From positions 1 through 11,653 of the forward strand of contig JAVESN010000052.1 in assembly GCA_034006575.1 (NCBI GenBank): 11,653 nucleotides of DNA, in the 5' to 3' direction. The notes under the pieces are model-generated. The model was not told the origin of the DNA. It was given only the letters and a program-made list of their open reading frames with translations, and did not search any database. Below, one piece after another: positions 4,813 through 11,029 of this stretch. The translations under genes were made by a program, and so were the position numbers. Origin of the DNA: Methanimicrococcus sp034006575 (GTDB lineage Archaea > Halobacteriota > Methanosarcinia > Methanosarcinales > Methanosarcinaceae). The first letter of the stretch is position 1. Each line of letters opens with the position of its first letter.

Positions 4813-7023
4813 ATGAAACAAGAAATGACAAGCGCCGATGTGGCCGCGATTGTTGCGGAGTTTTCTTCCGATAAAACGACACTTATCGACGCAAAAATTG
4901 AAAAAATATACCAACCGGATGAGAATGAGATTCGCATCAATTTGTTTGTCCGCAATCGCGGGCGCGAGAATTTGATAATTGAAAGCGGCAAACGTTTGCA
5001 TATGAGCCGATATCTCAAAGAATCCCCCAAAATCGCGCAAAGTTTTCCGATGCTTCTTCGAAAACACATAATGGGCGCAAGAATTCTGTCAATTGAACAG
5101 CACGAGTTTGACAGAATCGTAAAAATCAAAATGATGCGCGGCGGAGAGGAGACGATTTTAATCGCCGAATTGTTCTCCAAGGGAAATATTATTTTAACGG
5201 ACAAAGACGGAAAAATCATTTTGCCGATGAAGCCGGTGACGTTTCGGGATCGAAGAGTGCGTTCGGGCGAAATTTACGAACTTCCGAAAAATCAAATCAA
5301 TCCGATGAAAACGAATTTTGACGAGATGAAAGAGATATTACAAGCGTCGGACAGAGATGTGATTCGAACGCTTGCGAATCAGTTTAATCTCGGCGGTTTG
5401 TATTCCGAAGAAGTTTTCAGCCGCTGTTCGATTGATAAAACAAAGCCGGCCGCGGAATTAACGGATGACGAAATTCAAACCCTTTTGGAAACGATTACGG
5501 ACTTGATGGCGCCGATTCAACAAAGTCAATTCAGTCCACGTTTGATTCTAAAAGAGAAAAAGGAGAAAGAAAAAGGAAAGCCGTATAAAGAAACCGTTGA
5601 AAAATCTGTTGAAAGAGTTGTTGAAAAATCCGGCGCCGAACATGAGAGTGTCGCGGACGATGAAAGGGAGAAGGAGAACAAAGAGTATGTTTTGCCGCCC
5701 GGAATGGAAATTGCAGATGTTGTCGCGCTGAATTTGGTTCAATACCAAGAGTTGCCATATTCGGAATTTGAAACGTTTTCACAAGCTTTGGACGAAGCGT
5801 TTGGAAAACCGGCGCTTTCGGCCGTTAAAACGAAGAAAGAAGAAGTGAAAAAAGATCAAAAACTCGGCGTTTACGAGCGCCGGTTGAAACAGCAGACGGA
5901 AACGATTGAGAAATTCAATCGGGAAATTGAGAAGAATACAAGCATTGCGGAAGCGATTTATTCCAATTACGCGTTTGTCGAATCCGTTTTAAACGTTTTG
6001 AGCGCGTCGCGCGAGAAAGGATATTCTTGGGATGAAATTAAAAAGATTATTGAAAAAGCGAAAAAGGAAAATACAAACGCCGCTGCAAAAGCGATTCTTT
6101 CGATTCAGCCGGCCGATGCCGCTGTTACGGTGGATTTAAAAGAATACAAAGCGGTTTTAGACATTCGAAAAACGATTCCGCAAAACGCGAATGTTTATTA
6201 TGATGCGGCGAAAAAGTTTGAGAAAAAAAGAGACGGCGCAACAAAAGCGATTGCGGATACGAAAGCGATTCTTGAGAAGAAGGAAAAAGAGAAGAAGGAA
6301 GACAAATCCAAAAAAGTCGAATTCGTCCTCAGGCGCAAAAAACATTGGTATGACCGTTTCAAATGGTTTACCTCATCCGACGGCTTTTTGGTGGTCGGCG
6401 GCAGGGATTCGGATTCCAATGAGGAAATTTTTAAGAAATATATGGAAAAGCGCGATTACGTTTTTCACACGCAATACCCGGGCGCCCCGTTGACGGTGAT
6501 TAAGACGGAAGGAAAAGAGGTTCCCGAAAGCACCTTTTTAGAAGCCGCGACATTCGCCGTTTCTCACTCAACCCTTTGGAAAGGAAAAAGCGCGTCGGGC
6601 GATTGCTACATGGTCAAAGGGGATCAGGTTTCAAAAACGCCCGAGTCCGGCGAATATGTTCCCAAAGGCTCTTTCATTATCCGCGGCGAGCGCCGCTACT
6701 TTGAAGACGTCACATTAGAACTTGCCGTCGGCTTGGAACTCAAATCCGAAACGCGCGTGATCGGCGGTCCGATTTCCGCTGTGAAAGCGCAGTCGGATTA
6801 CGTTTTTGAAGTGGTTCCGGGAAAATTCAATCAGAATGATTTGTCCAAAAAGATGTATCGAATGTATACGGAAGTCATTAAAGATCAAAAATTCTTAAAG
6901 CAAATCGCGTCCCCCGATTTGATTGCAATGATGATGCCGCCGGGAGAATCGGATATCAGGAAAGGACCGGATGGCGGGAAAACAAAAGATGAAAAAACGA
7001 ACACAAATGAAAACGGAGACTAA
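4813..7023 (+). CDS. rqcH: RqcH, archaeal NEMF/Rqc2 homologue (NFACT protein)
   Basis: A 736-residue ribosome quality-control factor. In bacteria and eukaryotes it binds large subunits obstructed by peptidyl-tRNA and recruits tRNA to add C-terminal tails. NFACT-N occupies about residues 1-240, including FDR at 99-101, which aligns by position with the functionally important Asp-Arg of bacterial RqcH, and a helix-hairpin-helix near LGGLYSEE (about 193-200). A Lys/Glu-rich insert (about 245-290) precedes LPYSEFETFSQALDEAFG. A long coiled coil runs from about 340 to 505. NFACT-R spans about 509-640 (KHWYDRFKWFTSSDGFLVVGG, then EAATFAVSHSTLWKG). An archaeal C-terminal segment follows (VKAQSDYVFEVVPGKFNQNDL), ending in a hydrophilic tail. 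It is often misannotated as fibronectin-binding protein. No Shine-Dalgarno precedes ATG 4813; a second Met at codon 5 is an alternative. pelA follows after 3 nt, a strong functional link. Confidence 0.93.
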   Translation: MKQEMTSADVAAIVAEFSSDKTTLIDAKIEKIYQPDENEIRINLFVRNRGRENLIIESGKRLHMSRYLKESPKIAQSFPMLLRKHIMGARILSIEQHEFDRIVKIKMMRGGEETILIAELFSKGNIILTDKDGKIILPMKPVTFRDRRVRSGEIYELPKNQINPMKTNFDEMKEILQASDRDVIRTLANQFNLGGLYSEEVFSRCSIDKTKPAAELTDDEIQTLLETITDLMAPIQQSQFSPRLILKEKKEKEKGKPYKETVEKSVERVVEKSGAEHESVADDEREKENKEYVLPPGMEIADVVALNLVQYQELPYSEFETFSQALDEAFGKPALSAVKTKKEEVKKDQKLGVYERRLKQQTETIEKFNREIEKNTSIAEAIYSNYAFVESVLNVLSASREKGYSWDEIKKIIEKAKKENTNAAAKAILSIQPADAAVTVDLKEYKAVLDIRKTIPQNANVYYDAAKKFEKKRDGATKAIADTKAILEKKEKEKKEDKSKKVEFVLRRKKHWYDRFKWFTSSDGFLVVGGRDSDSNEEIFKKYMEKRDYVFHTQYPGAPLTVIKTEGKEVPESTFLEAATFAVSHSTLWKGKSASGDCYMVKGDQVSKTPESGEYVPKGSFIIRGERRYFEDVTLELAVGLELKSETRVIGGPISAVKAQSDYVFEVVPGKFNQNDLSKKMYRMYTEVIKDQKFLKQIASPDLIAMMMPPGESDIRKGPDGGKTKDEKTNTNENGD

Positions 7024-7026
7024 AAA

Positions 7027-8091
7027 ATGAAAGTGCTGAAAAAAGATTTAAAAGGCAGAACCGGCGAGATTTCTTTGTTAGCGGAGACGCTGGAGGATCT
7101 TTGGCACTTAAAATACATCATTGACCCGAACGACCTGGTTTTTGCGTTGACGAAACGAAAGCCGGAAGGAGCGAGCGATAAGATTCGCCCGGAGAAATTG
7201 GAGAAGGTGACGGTTCGGCTCGGCATTCGCGTTGAAAAAATCGAGTTTCATAAATTCGCCAATCGATTGCGGATTCAAGGGGTGATTGAGCACGGGATGG
7301 ACATGGGAATGCACCACACGCTGAATATGGAAGAAGGCATGAATTTGGCCATTATTAAAAACGAGTGGAAAAACGACCAGTTGGAGCGCATTAAAGAAGC
7401 GGAGATTGCCGGCAAGCGTCCGTCTGTGATTATCGCAGGAATTGAAGAGGGCGACGCAGATATCGGATTGGTTCGGCATTACGGGATTGAGCCGTATTCT
7501 CATATTCGCCAATCCTCGGGGAAGCGGGAAAACGGTCTTCGAGATGTGTTTTTTAAAGAAATAGCCGACCAGTTGAATTTCGTTTATGATGAAACGGCGG
7601 CGGTTATTGTTTGCGGACCGGGTTTTACGAAAGACGATTTTATGAATTATTTCAAAAAGGCGTATCCGGAAATCGCTTCAAAAACGGCGGTTGAAGACAG
7701 CACGATGATCGGGATTTCCGGCTTTTTGGAGGTTTTAAAGAAAGGCTCCATTGATAAAATCATGCAGGAATCCCGGCTGTCAAGAGAAGCCGCGATGATG
7801 GACGATCTTTTAAAAGAAATCGCCATTGACGGAAAAGCCGCCTACGGGCCAAACGAAGTGAAAAACGCGATTGATTTCGGCGCTGTTGAAACGCTTCTCG
7901 TCGCCGATGAGAAATTGAGAGTGGAGCGGGAAAACGCAGAGAACGCGTCCGAGCTCTCCATTGAAAAAATGATGAAAGACGCCGAAGCCGGCCAGGGAAA
8001 AATTATCGTTTTCAGCACGGAGTTTGAACCGGGACAAAAATTGAATTCGCTCGGCGGAATCGCGGCGATTTTGAGATACAAAATGCAATAA
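7027..8091 (+). CDS. pelA: Pelota (aPelota/Dom34) ribosome-rescue factor
   Basis: A 354-residue protein of the normal archaeal length, matching pelota end to end. It is an eRF1 paralogue that, with aEF1-alpha (the archaeal Hbs1 equivalent) and then ABCE1, enters the empty A site of stalled ribosomes and splits them. The N-terminal Sm-like domain A spans about 1-125 (MKVLKKDLKGRTGEISLLAETLEDLWHLKY is split here as MKVLKKDLKGR and EDLWHLKYII, then VRLGIRVEKIEFHKFA). The central domain spans about 130-255 (SVIIAGIEEGDADIGLVR, then VIVCGPGFTKDDF) and the C-terminal domain about 258-350 (AAYGPNEV, ending in GGIAAILRYKM). As expected for pelota, there is no GGQ peptide-release motif. The ribosome-binding site GGAG at 7015-7018 lies inside the end of rqcH, 8 nt from ATG 7027, and the intergenic gap is 3 nt. 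Co-transcription with rqcH is essentially certain. Confidence 0.96.
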   Translation: MKVLKKDLKGRTGEISLLAETLEDLWHLKYIIDPNDLVFALTKRKPEGASDKIRPEKLEKVTVRLGIRVEKIEFHKFANRLRIQGVIEHGMDMGMHHTLNMEEGMNLAIIKNEWKNDQLERIKEAEIAGKRPSVIIAGIEEGDADIGLVRHYGIEPYSHIRQSSGKRENGLRDVFFKEIADQLNFVYDETAAVIVCGPGFTKDDFMNYFKKAYPEIASKTAVEDSTMIGISGFLEVLKKGSIDKIMQESRLSREAAMMDDLLKEIAIDGKAAYGPNEVKNAIDFGAVETLLVADEKLRVERENAENASELSIEKMMKDAEAGQGKIIVFSTEFEPGQKLNSLGGIAAILRYKMQ

Positions 8092-8136
8092 ATCCAAATT
8101 TGAGTTTTATTTTTCAATTAAAGTCATTCTTTCAAT

Positions 8137-8178
8137 TCTTTTTTTATTTATTTGTTATTTTTTTGTTTTTATTTTATA
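8137..8178 (+). terminator. T-rich terminator zone after rqcH-pelA
   Basis: Within about 90 bp of the pelA stop the plus strand carries several oligo-T runs (CTTTTTTTATTTATTTG, ATTTTTTTG, TTTTTATTTT). There is no strong hairpin. This is the typical make-up of archaeal intrinsic terminators, and several tracts in tandem would make termination robust. Confidence 0.6.
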
Positions 8179-8230
8179 CATCTAATTTCAATTTTCATTT
8201 TTTAGATGTCTTTGAAAATCCCAAAAACGA

Positions 8231-8286
8231 CCGTTAATTTTCGATTTTTCTGTGAGCGAAGCGAGCAAAAAATCGGAAATTTACGG
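8231..8286. repeat. Long imperfect inverted repeat (20-bp arms)
   Basis: The left arm 8231-8250 and right arm 8267-8286 are inverted copies that match at 17 of 20 positions (CCGT-AATTT-CGATTTTT is common to both). They are separated by a 16-nt loop containing GAGCGAAGCGAGC. A transcript of either strand could form a long stem. The position between the pelA terminator and the G/T-rich block fits a second terminator, an extragenic palindromic element or the 5' part of an RNA. Confidence 0.7.
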
Positions 8287-8390
8287 ATTTAACCAAAAAA
8301 TATCAAATAACAAATTGCGATCTGTTTTTCATATTGATTTTTTTTATAGCTGTCTGTTTTTTCGTTTTTTAAATTTTTGAAAATTATATC

Positions 8391-8427
8391 CCGGTTTCGC
8401 TGTTTGGGCGCGACGCTTTTTATTGCA
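8391..8427 (+). repeat. Diverged direct repeat, copy 1
   Basis: TTTCGCTGTTTGGGCGCGA and the bases after it up to about 8427 (with TTTATTG) resemble the sequence at 8684-8720. The shared pattern is TTTCGCTGTTT, two differing bases, GCGCG, one differing base, CG, then TTTATTG. The two copies lie about 295 bp apart in the same orientation. Confidence 0.55.
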
Positions 8428-8517
8428 TCAATTTTGGTTGGCGTTTGCGTTTTCGTTTGCAGTTTTTGGCTGTCGGTTGCGTTTGAAGGTTTGGTTTCTG
8501 TTTGCGTTTGCATATTT

Positions 8518-8618
8518 GGTCAGCTGTCAGCGTTTGACCCTTGGCATCTATTTTTAAATACAGCCGTTCGCTTCGCGAACGTGGTCACGACTGCCGTCGA
8601 ACGTGTTTCTGCCGGCTG
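8518..8618 (+). ncRNA. Candidate structured RNA, branched fold
   Basis: A GC-richer island in AT-rich spacer with several compatible helices. GGTCA (8518-8522) pairs with TGACC (8535-8539). CAGCCG (8561-8566) pairs with CGGCTG (8613-8618), enclosing two hairpins: TTCGC (8567-8571) with GCGAA (8575-8579), and CGAC (8588-8591) with GTCG (8596-8599). Together these form a three-way-junction shape. A T run at 8653-8658 could end such a transcript. It matches no RNA family known to me, and the fold is drawn by eye. It could be chance pairing. Confidence 0.25.
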
Positions 8619-8683
8619 TCCTCGCCACAAAAAATCAATAAAAATGCCAATCGTTTTTTCATTAAATATTTTAAAAACCGAAC

Positions 8684-8720
8684 CCTGTTTTCGCTGTTTA
8701 AGCGCGCCGATTTATTGAAT
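8684..8720 (+). repeat. Diverged direct repeat, copy 2
   Basis: TTTTCGCTGTTTAAGCGCG with the following CCGATTTATTGAAT is the second, slightly shorter copy of the segment at 8391-8427. AT-rich sequence containing CGTTTTTT precedes both copies (from about 8372 and 8652), so the duplicated unit may be about 55-70 bp with small indels. Confidence 0.55.
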
Positions 8721-8784
8721 TTGCCGCTTCTTTTCGTTAATCAAAAAAACCAAAAATAGAATGAACGGCGAAAAATAAAAAAAT

Positions 8785-8823
8785 AAAAGAAATAAACAAA
8801 AGAAATAATCAAAAGAAATAAAT
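8785..8823. repeat. Three tandem 13-bp repeats; terminator of the thioredoxin unit
   Basis: Three direct copies of the 13-mer AAAAGAAATAAWY lie at 8785-8797, 8798-8810 and 8811-8823 (ends AC, TC and AT), followed by further AAATAAAAT-like units to 8836. On the minus strand this is a regular array of TTTCTTTT tracts directly downstream of the thioredoxin stop at 8837. That fits a multi-tract archaeal terminator built by tandem duplication. Confidence 0.7.
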
Positions 8824-8836
8824 AAAATAAATAAAA

Positions 8837-9103
8837 TCAGAGATATTTTCCGATTTCCGTTTCTAACTTTTCCTTTGAGGTCAAGCCGACAAAGCTGCTG
8901 ACCAATTTGCCGTCTAACAAAACCGCGATTGTCGGAATGGCGTGAACGGAATATTGACGGGCAAGATCTTGGTTTTCGTCAACGTCAACGACACTGAATT
9001 TGACTTTGTCTTTGTATTTCACTTCTAGTTCTTCAATAATCGGCTTTTGCATTCTGCAGGGACCGCACCAAGCCGCGGTAAAGTCAATGATTTCTAAACT
9101 CAT
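8837..9103 (-). CDS. Small thioredoxin
   Basis: An 88-residue thioredoxin-fold protein with the classic active site W12-C13-G14-P15-C16 and the cis-proline loop A55-I56-P57-T58. FSVVDVDENQDLARQYSV matches the central strand-helix region of thioredoxins, and the end (KEKLETEIGKYL) matches the last helix. It is a cytosolic disulfide reductase; its electron donor is not encoded here. The length is short for thioredoxin because the N-terminal strand is reduced. The start is ATG 9101-9103. AAGGTGA at 9109-9115 lies 5 nt upstream as a strong ribosome-binding site. The in-frame GTG at 9110-9112 is part of that site and should not be taken as a start. The gene follows the cofE-like gene on the same strand after 89 bp, so it may be last in the metV-metF unit or have its own promoter. 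Confidence 0.93.
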   Translation of the reverse strand: MSLEIIDFTAAWCGPCRMQKPIIEELEVKYKDKVKFSVVDVDENQDLARQYSVHAIPTIAVLLDGKLVSSFVGLTSKEKLETEIGKYL

Positions 9104-9108
9104 AAATA

Positions 9109-9115
9109 TCACCTT
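9109..9115 (-). promoter_or_regulatory. Ribosome-binding site that fixes the thioredoxin start
   Basis: On the minus strand AAGGTGA is followed by 5 nt and ATG at 9103. The GTG inside this site is in frame and would add three residues, but it then lacks a ribosome-binding site of its own. Confidence 0.8.
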
Positions 9116-9192
9116 CTTTTAATATAAAAAAACAACAAGGCAAAAACATCAACCAACTAAATAACAGTTTGCTTTAAACAGTCCTTGAAAAT

Positions 9193-9987
9193 TTATTTTT
9201 CGGCGCCTTTTTTTAAAACGCCCCAATACATGCACTCTTCCGGAGAAATCGTGACAATGCCGGAAGCGTCCGGGTCAAAAACGGCTTTAGCGTTTCGAAT
9301 CAAAACAAAAGGCGTGCTTTCGTCACTTTCGCCCATGACGGCTTCTGCTGCCGACGCTAAGTTATCGGCAACGGCGATTCGAGTTACAGAGAGAGTTTTT
9401 CCGAACAAATCCGTCTCGCCGCGTTTGTCAACGGTTGCTAAAAAACCGGCCGCGCCGATGGCAACACCGGTGCAGCCCAATCGAAGCGGCTGCGTTCGGC
9501 TGTCAGCGATAATCACGCCGACGTGAACACCGAATTCTTCAAAAATGAAAGCGGCGATGTCTTGCGCGCTTTTTGTCGGATTTTTCGGATACAAAACAAC
9601 ACAGTCTCGGGGCGCGTTGGAATTGTCAATCCCGGCGTTCGGACAAAGCAAACCGTCTTTTAACGTCAGCAAAACCCCGAAAACCCCGCCAAAAATCGTA
9701 TCCGCTTCGCGAATCACGAGTTCGGCTTCCCGAGAATCGATTTGATACAATCGTTCAAATTCCAAAGCTTGGGGGCTCGGTTGAATTTCAGACAAACAAA
9801 CGATTTGATTTTCAGAAGTTGCCAGCGCGGATTCCGCAATAACCAAAATATCGTTTTCCAAAACTTCAAGCGACGCGTTTTGAAGCGCTTTTTTGATGTG
9901 AGAAAAAATGTCGTCTCCGGGACGAATTAAATCACTTTTCAACCCGAAAAGTTCAAGCGGTTTAGAGTTTTGAGAATGTAAGGACAT
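9193..9987 (-). CDS. CofE-family gamma-glutamyl ligase (F420-0:L-glutamate ligase or folate-directed paralogue)
   Basis: A 264-residue protein of the F420 ligase family (COG1478 type), of normal length. Family landmarks are RPGDDI (22-27), the NDILVIAESALATSEN region (45-60), CPNAGIDNSN (115-124), VGVIIADSR (156-164), VAIGAAGFL (175-183) and the closing P-x-VLIRN (226-232). Canonical CofE adds L-glutamate to F420-0 with GTP and a divalent metal. Two regions depart from the usual signature. The stretch normally like VVxKxVSKxEG reads VIAESALATSEN, and the DTxGRxxR element reads DSRTQPLRLG (162-171). It may therefore be the CofE of this lineage or a paralogue acting on another gamma-glutamate acceptor. 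The start is ATG 9985-9987, with AAGG 7 nt upstream. An upstream frame extension is low-complexity translated spacer and was rejected. It lies 56 nt after metF. Confidence 0.85.
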   Translation of the reverse strand: MSLHSQNSKPLELFGLKSDLIRPGDDIFSHIKKALQNASLEVLENDILVIAESALATSENQIVCLSEIQPSPQALEFERLYQIDSREAELVIREADTIFGGVFGVLLTLKDGLLCPNAGIDNSNAPRDCVVLYPKNPTKSAQDIAAFIFEEFGVHVGVIIADSRTQPLRLGCTGVAIGAAGFLATVDKRGETDLFGKTLSVTRIAVADNLASAAEAVMGESDESTPFVLIRNAKAVFDPDASGIVTISPEECMYWGVLKKGAEK

Positions 9988-10000
9988 AAAAAAACCTTGA

Positions 10001-10043
10001 TAAAAATGAAAAAGAATATGAAATAAAATTAAAAACAATAAAC
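10001..10043 (-). terminator. Possible T-tract attenuator between metF and the cofE-like gene
   Basis: Just after the metF stop the minus strand has several short T runs (TTTTTA, TTTTAT, CTTTTTC, TTTTTAT) and no clear hairpin. In an archaeon this could reduce read-through into the next gene without separating it entirely. Confidence 0.3.
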
Positions 10044-10922
10044 TTAAAGAACGTTTGCTTTTTTAAGAATTTCTTCGGTATAATTGTGCGCTCCGACCGG
10101 CATCATATGAATGCCGCGGCAGAAGGGTTTTAATTTTTGAATCAATTCCGAAGCAATCTCCATTCCTTCCGCGACGGGATTTTCGGAGGATTCGATACGC
10201 TCTTGAATCTCTTTCGGGATTGAAATTCCGGGAATGACGCTGTCCATGTATTTCACCATTTGAACGGAACGAATCGGAATGATGCCGGCAATAACCGGAA
10301 CCGTCACGTTTGCCGTTTCGATGAATTCTTTGAATTTTTCAATGTCAAAAATCGCCTGCGTTTGAATGAAATCAACATCAAAGGATAATTTTTTTTCCAG
10401 TTTTAATATTTGTAAGCGCTCATTCGGGTCGGCATTGGAGACGACGCCGACGCAAAAGTCAGGCGCGGATGAAAGCGGATTTCCCGAAAGGTCCGAACCG
10501 TTTTTGAGGTTTTGAATCGTTTTTAAAAGTTGAACGGAATCCAAATCATAAACGGCTTTTGCGAAAGGATGGTCGCCGCATTTGGGATGGTCGCCGCTCA
10601 TGACTAAAAGATTCGGAATCCCCAAAGCCGCCGCGCCCAAAAGGTCGGCTTGAAGGCCGATTCGGTTTCGATCACGACAAGTCATTTGCATAATCGGTTC
10701 TTTACAGCCGTTTTCAAGAAGAAGGCGAGAAAAAGCCAAAGAAGACATATGAAGCGTTGCGCATTGATTATCGGTCACGTTAACGGCATCTGTAAAACTT
10801 TGAATTTTTTTCATATTTTCAATTGCCGGTAAATAATCAATGCCTTTGGGAGGAGAAACTTCTCCGGTAATTAAAAATTGAGAGGACTTCAATTTTTCCT
10901 TAAATGTATTTTGAACAAACAT
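10044..10922 (-). CDS. metF: Methylenetetrahydrofolate reductase, MetF subunit
   Basis: A 292-residue flavin-dependent TIM-barrel enzyme that reduces 5,10-methylene-tetrahydrofolate to 5-methyl-tetrahydrofolate, of the usual bacterial MetF length. GEVSPPKG (20-27) carries the conserved glutamate E21. TCRDRNRIGL (81-90) carries the conserved R83-D84. VMSGDHP (107-113) is the flavin-binding turn, and QTQAIFD (about residue 190) is the substrate-loop sequence. The start ATG 10920-10922 has GGGAG at 10929-10933, 6 nt upstream. It follows a metV-like gene on the same strand, so it probably forms the two-subunit MetV/MetF type known from acetogens rather than the single-subunit NAD(P)H enzyme. In a methanogen that uses tetrahydrosarcinapterin for methanogenesis, a folate-type reductase would serve biosynthesis (methyl supply for methionine). 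A specificity for the sarcinapterin analogue cannot be excluded from sequence. Confidence 0.92.
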   Translation of the reverse strand: MFVQNTFKEKLKSSQFLITGEVSPPKGIDYLPAIENMKKIQSFTDAVNVTDNQCATLHMSSLAFSRLLLENGCKEPIMQMTCRDRNRIGLQADLLGAAALGIPNLLVMSGDHPKCGDHPFAKAVYDLDSVQLLKTIQNLKNGSDLSGNPLSSAPDFCVGVVSNADPNERLQILKLEKKLSFDVDFIQTQAIFDIEKFKEFIETANVTVPVIAGIIPIRSVQMVKYMDSVIPGISIPKEIQERIESSENPVAEGMEIASELIQKLKPFCRGIHMMPVGAHNYTEEILKKANVL

Positions 10923-10935
10923 ACCCGACTCCCGG

Positions 10936-10955
10936 AATCTTCCTTGAGGAAGATT
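10936..10955 (-). promoter_or_regulatory. Hairpin abutting the metF ribosome-binding site
   Basis: AATCTTCC (10936-10943) and GGAAGATT (10948-10955) form a perfect 8-bp stem with a 4-nt loop. On the minus strand the stem ends 2 nt before GGGAG, the metF Shine-Dalgarno at 10929-10933. There is no T run after it, so a terminator is unlikely. A 5'-leader hairpin affecting translation or mRNA processing is more likely. Confidence 0.55.
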
Positions 10956-11029
10956 TTAGATGAATTGTGTTGCGATAAAATTGAAAAGTGTGAATTTAAG
11001 ATATCAGATTTTGTGACCGGATATTGTAA

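Larger units (their letters stand above)
8092..8836. other. 745-bp region without a recognisable gene
   Basis: Between pelA and the thioredoxin gene, 745 bp hold no recognisable protein. The region begins with plus-strand T runs (8103-8190) and an imperfect inverted repeat (8231-8286). A strongly G/T-rich stretch follows (8395-8517), with degenerate GTTTGCG-type words. Next is a GC-richer block capable of folding (8518-8618). Two diverged copies of a roughly 50-bp segment lie about 295 bp apart. The region ends in A-rich 13-bp tandem repeats (8785-8823) that form the thioredoxin terminator on the other strand. A 113-codon open frame at 8377-8718 is hydrophobic and Cys-rich but has no family features. 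The region could hold an undescribed RNA, a decayed gene, or simply spacer DNA. Confidence 0.55.

Noticed and set aside
5531..5782. Open frames antisense to rqcH
   Set aside because: They are shadows of the Lys/Glu-rich insert of a well-supported gene and lack start signals and family features.
8289..8513. 74-codon open frame on the minus strand, Thr/Gln/Lys-rich
   Set aside because: Its repetitive QTKTQTPTK-like sequence is simply the translation of the low-complexity G/T-rich stretch, and no start signal or homology is visible.
8377..8718. 113-codon open frame on the plus strand in the pelA-thioredoxin spacer
   Set aside because: It has no Shine-Dalgarno, odd Cys/Val/Phe-rich composition from G/T-skewed DNA, no family resemblance, and it runs across the foldable block and both repeats. 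A decayed gene cannot be excluded.
8785..8836. CRISPR-like short regular repeats
   Set aside because: The units are 13 bp, directly tandem, A-rich and without spacers, so they are a simple tandem repeat and not a CRISPR array.
9104..9112. GTG start three codons upstream of the thioredoxin ATG
   Set aside because: The GTG is part of the AAGGTGA ribosome-binding site that serves the ATG at 9103.
9988..10038. 17-residue N-terminal extension of the CofE-family protein (MFLILFHILFHF...)
   Set aside because: It looks like a signal or membrane segment but is translated T-rich spacer. The family starts near the ATG at 9987, which has AAGG 7 nt upstream.
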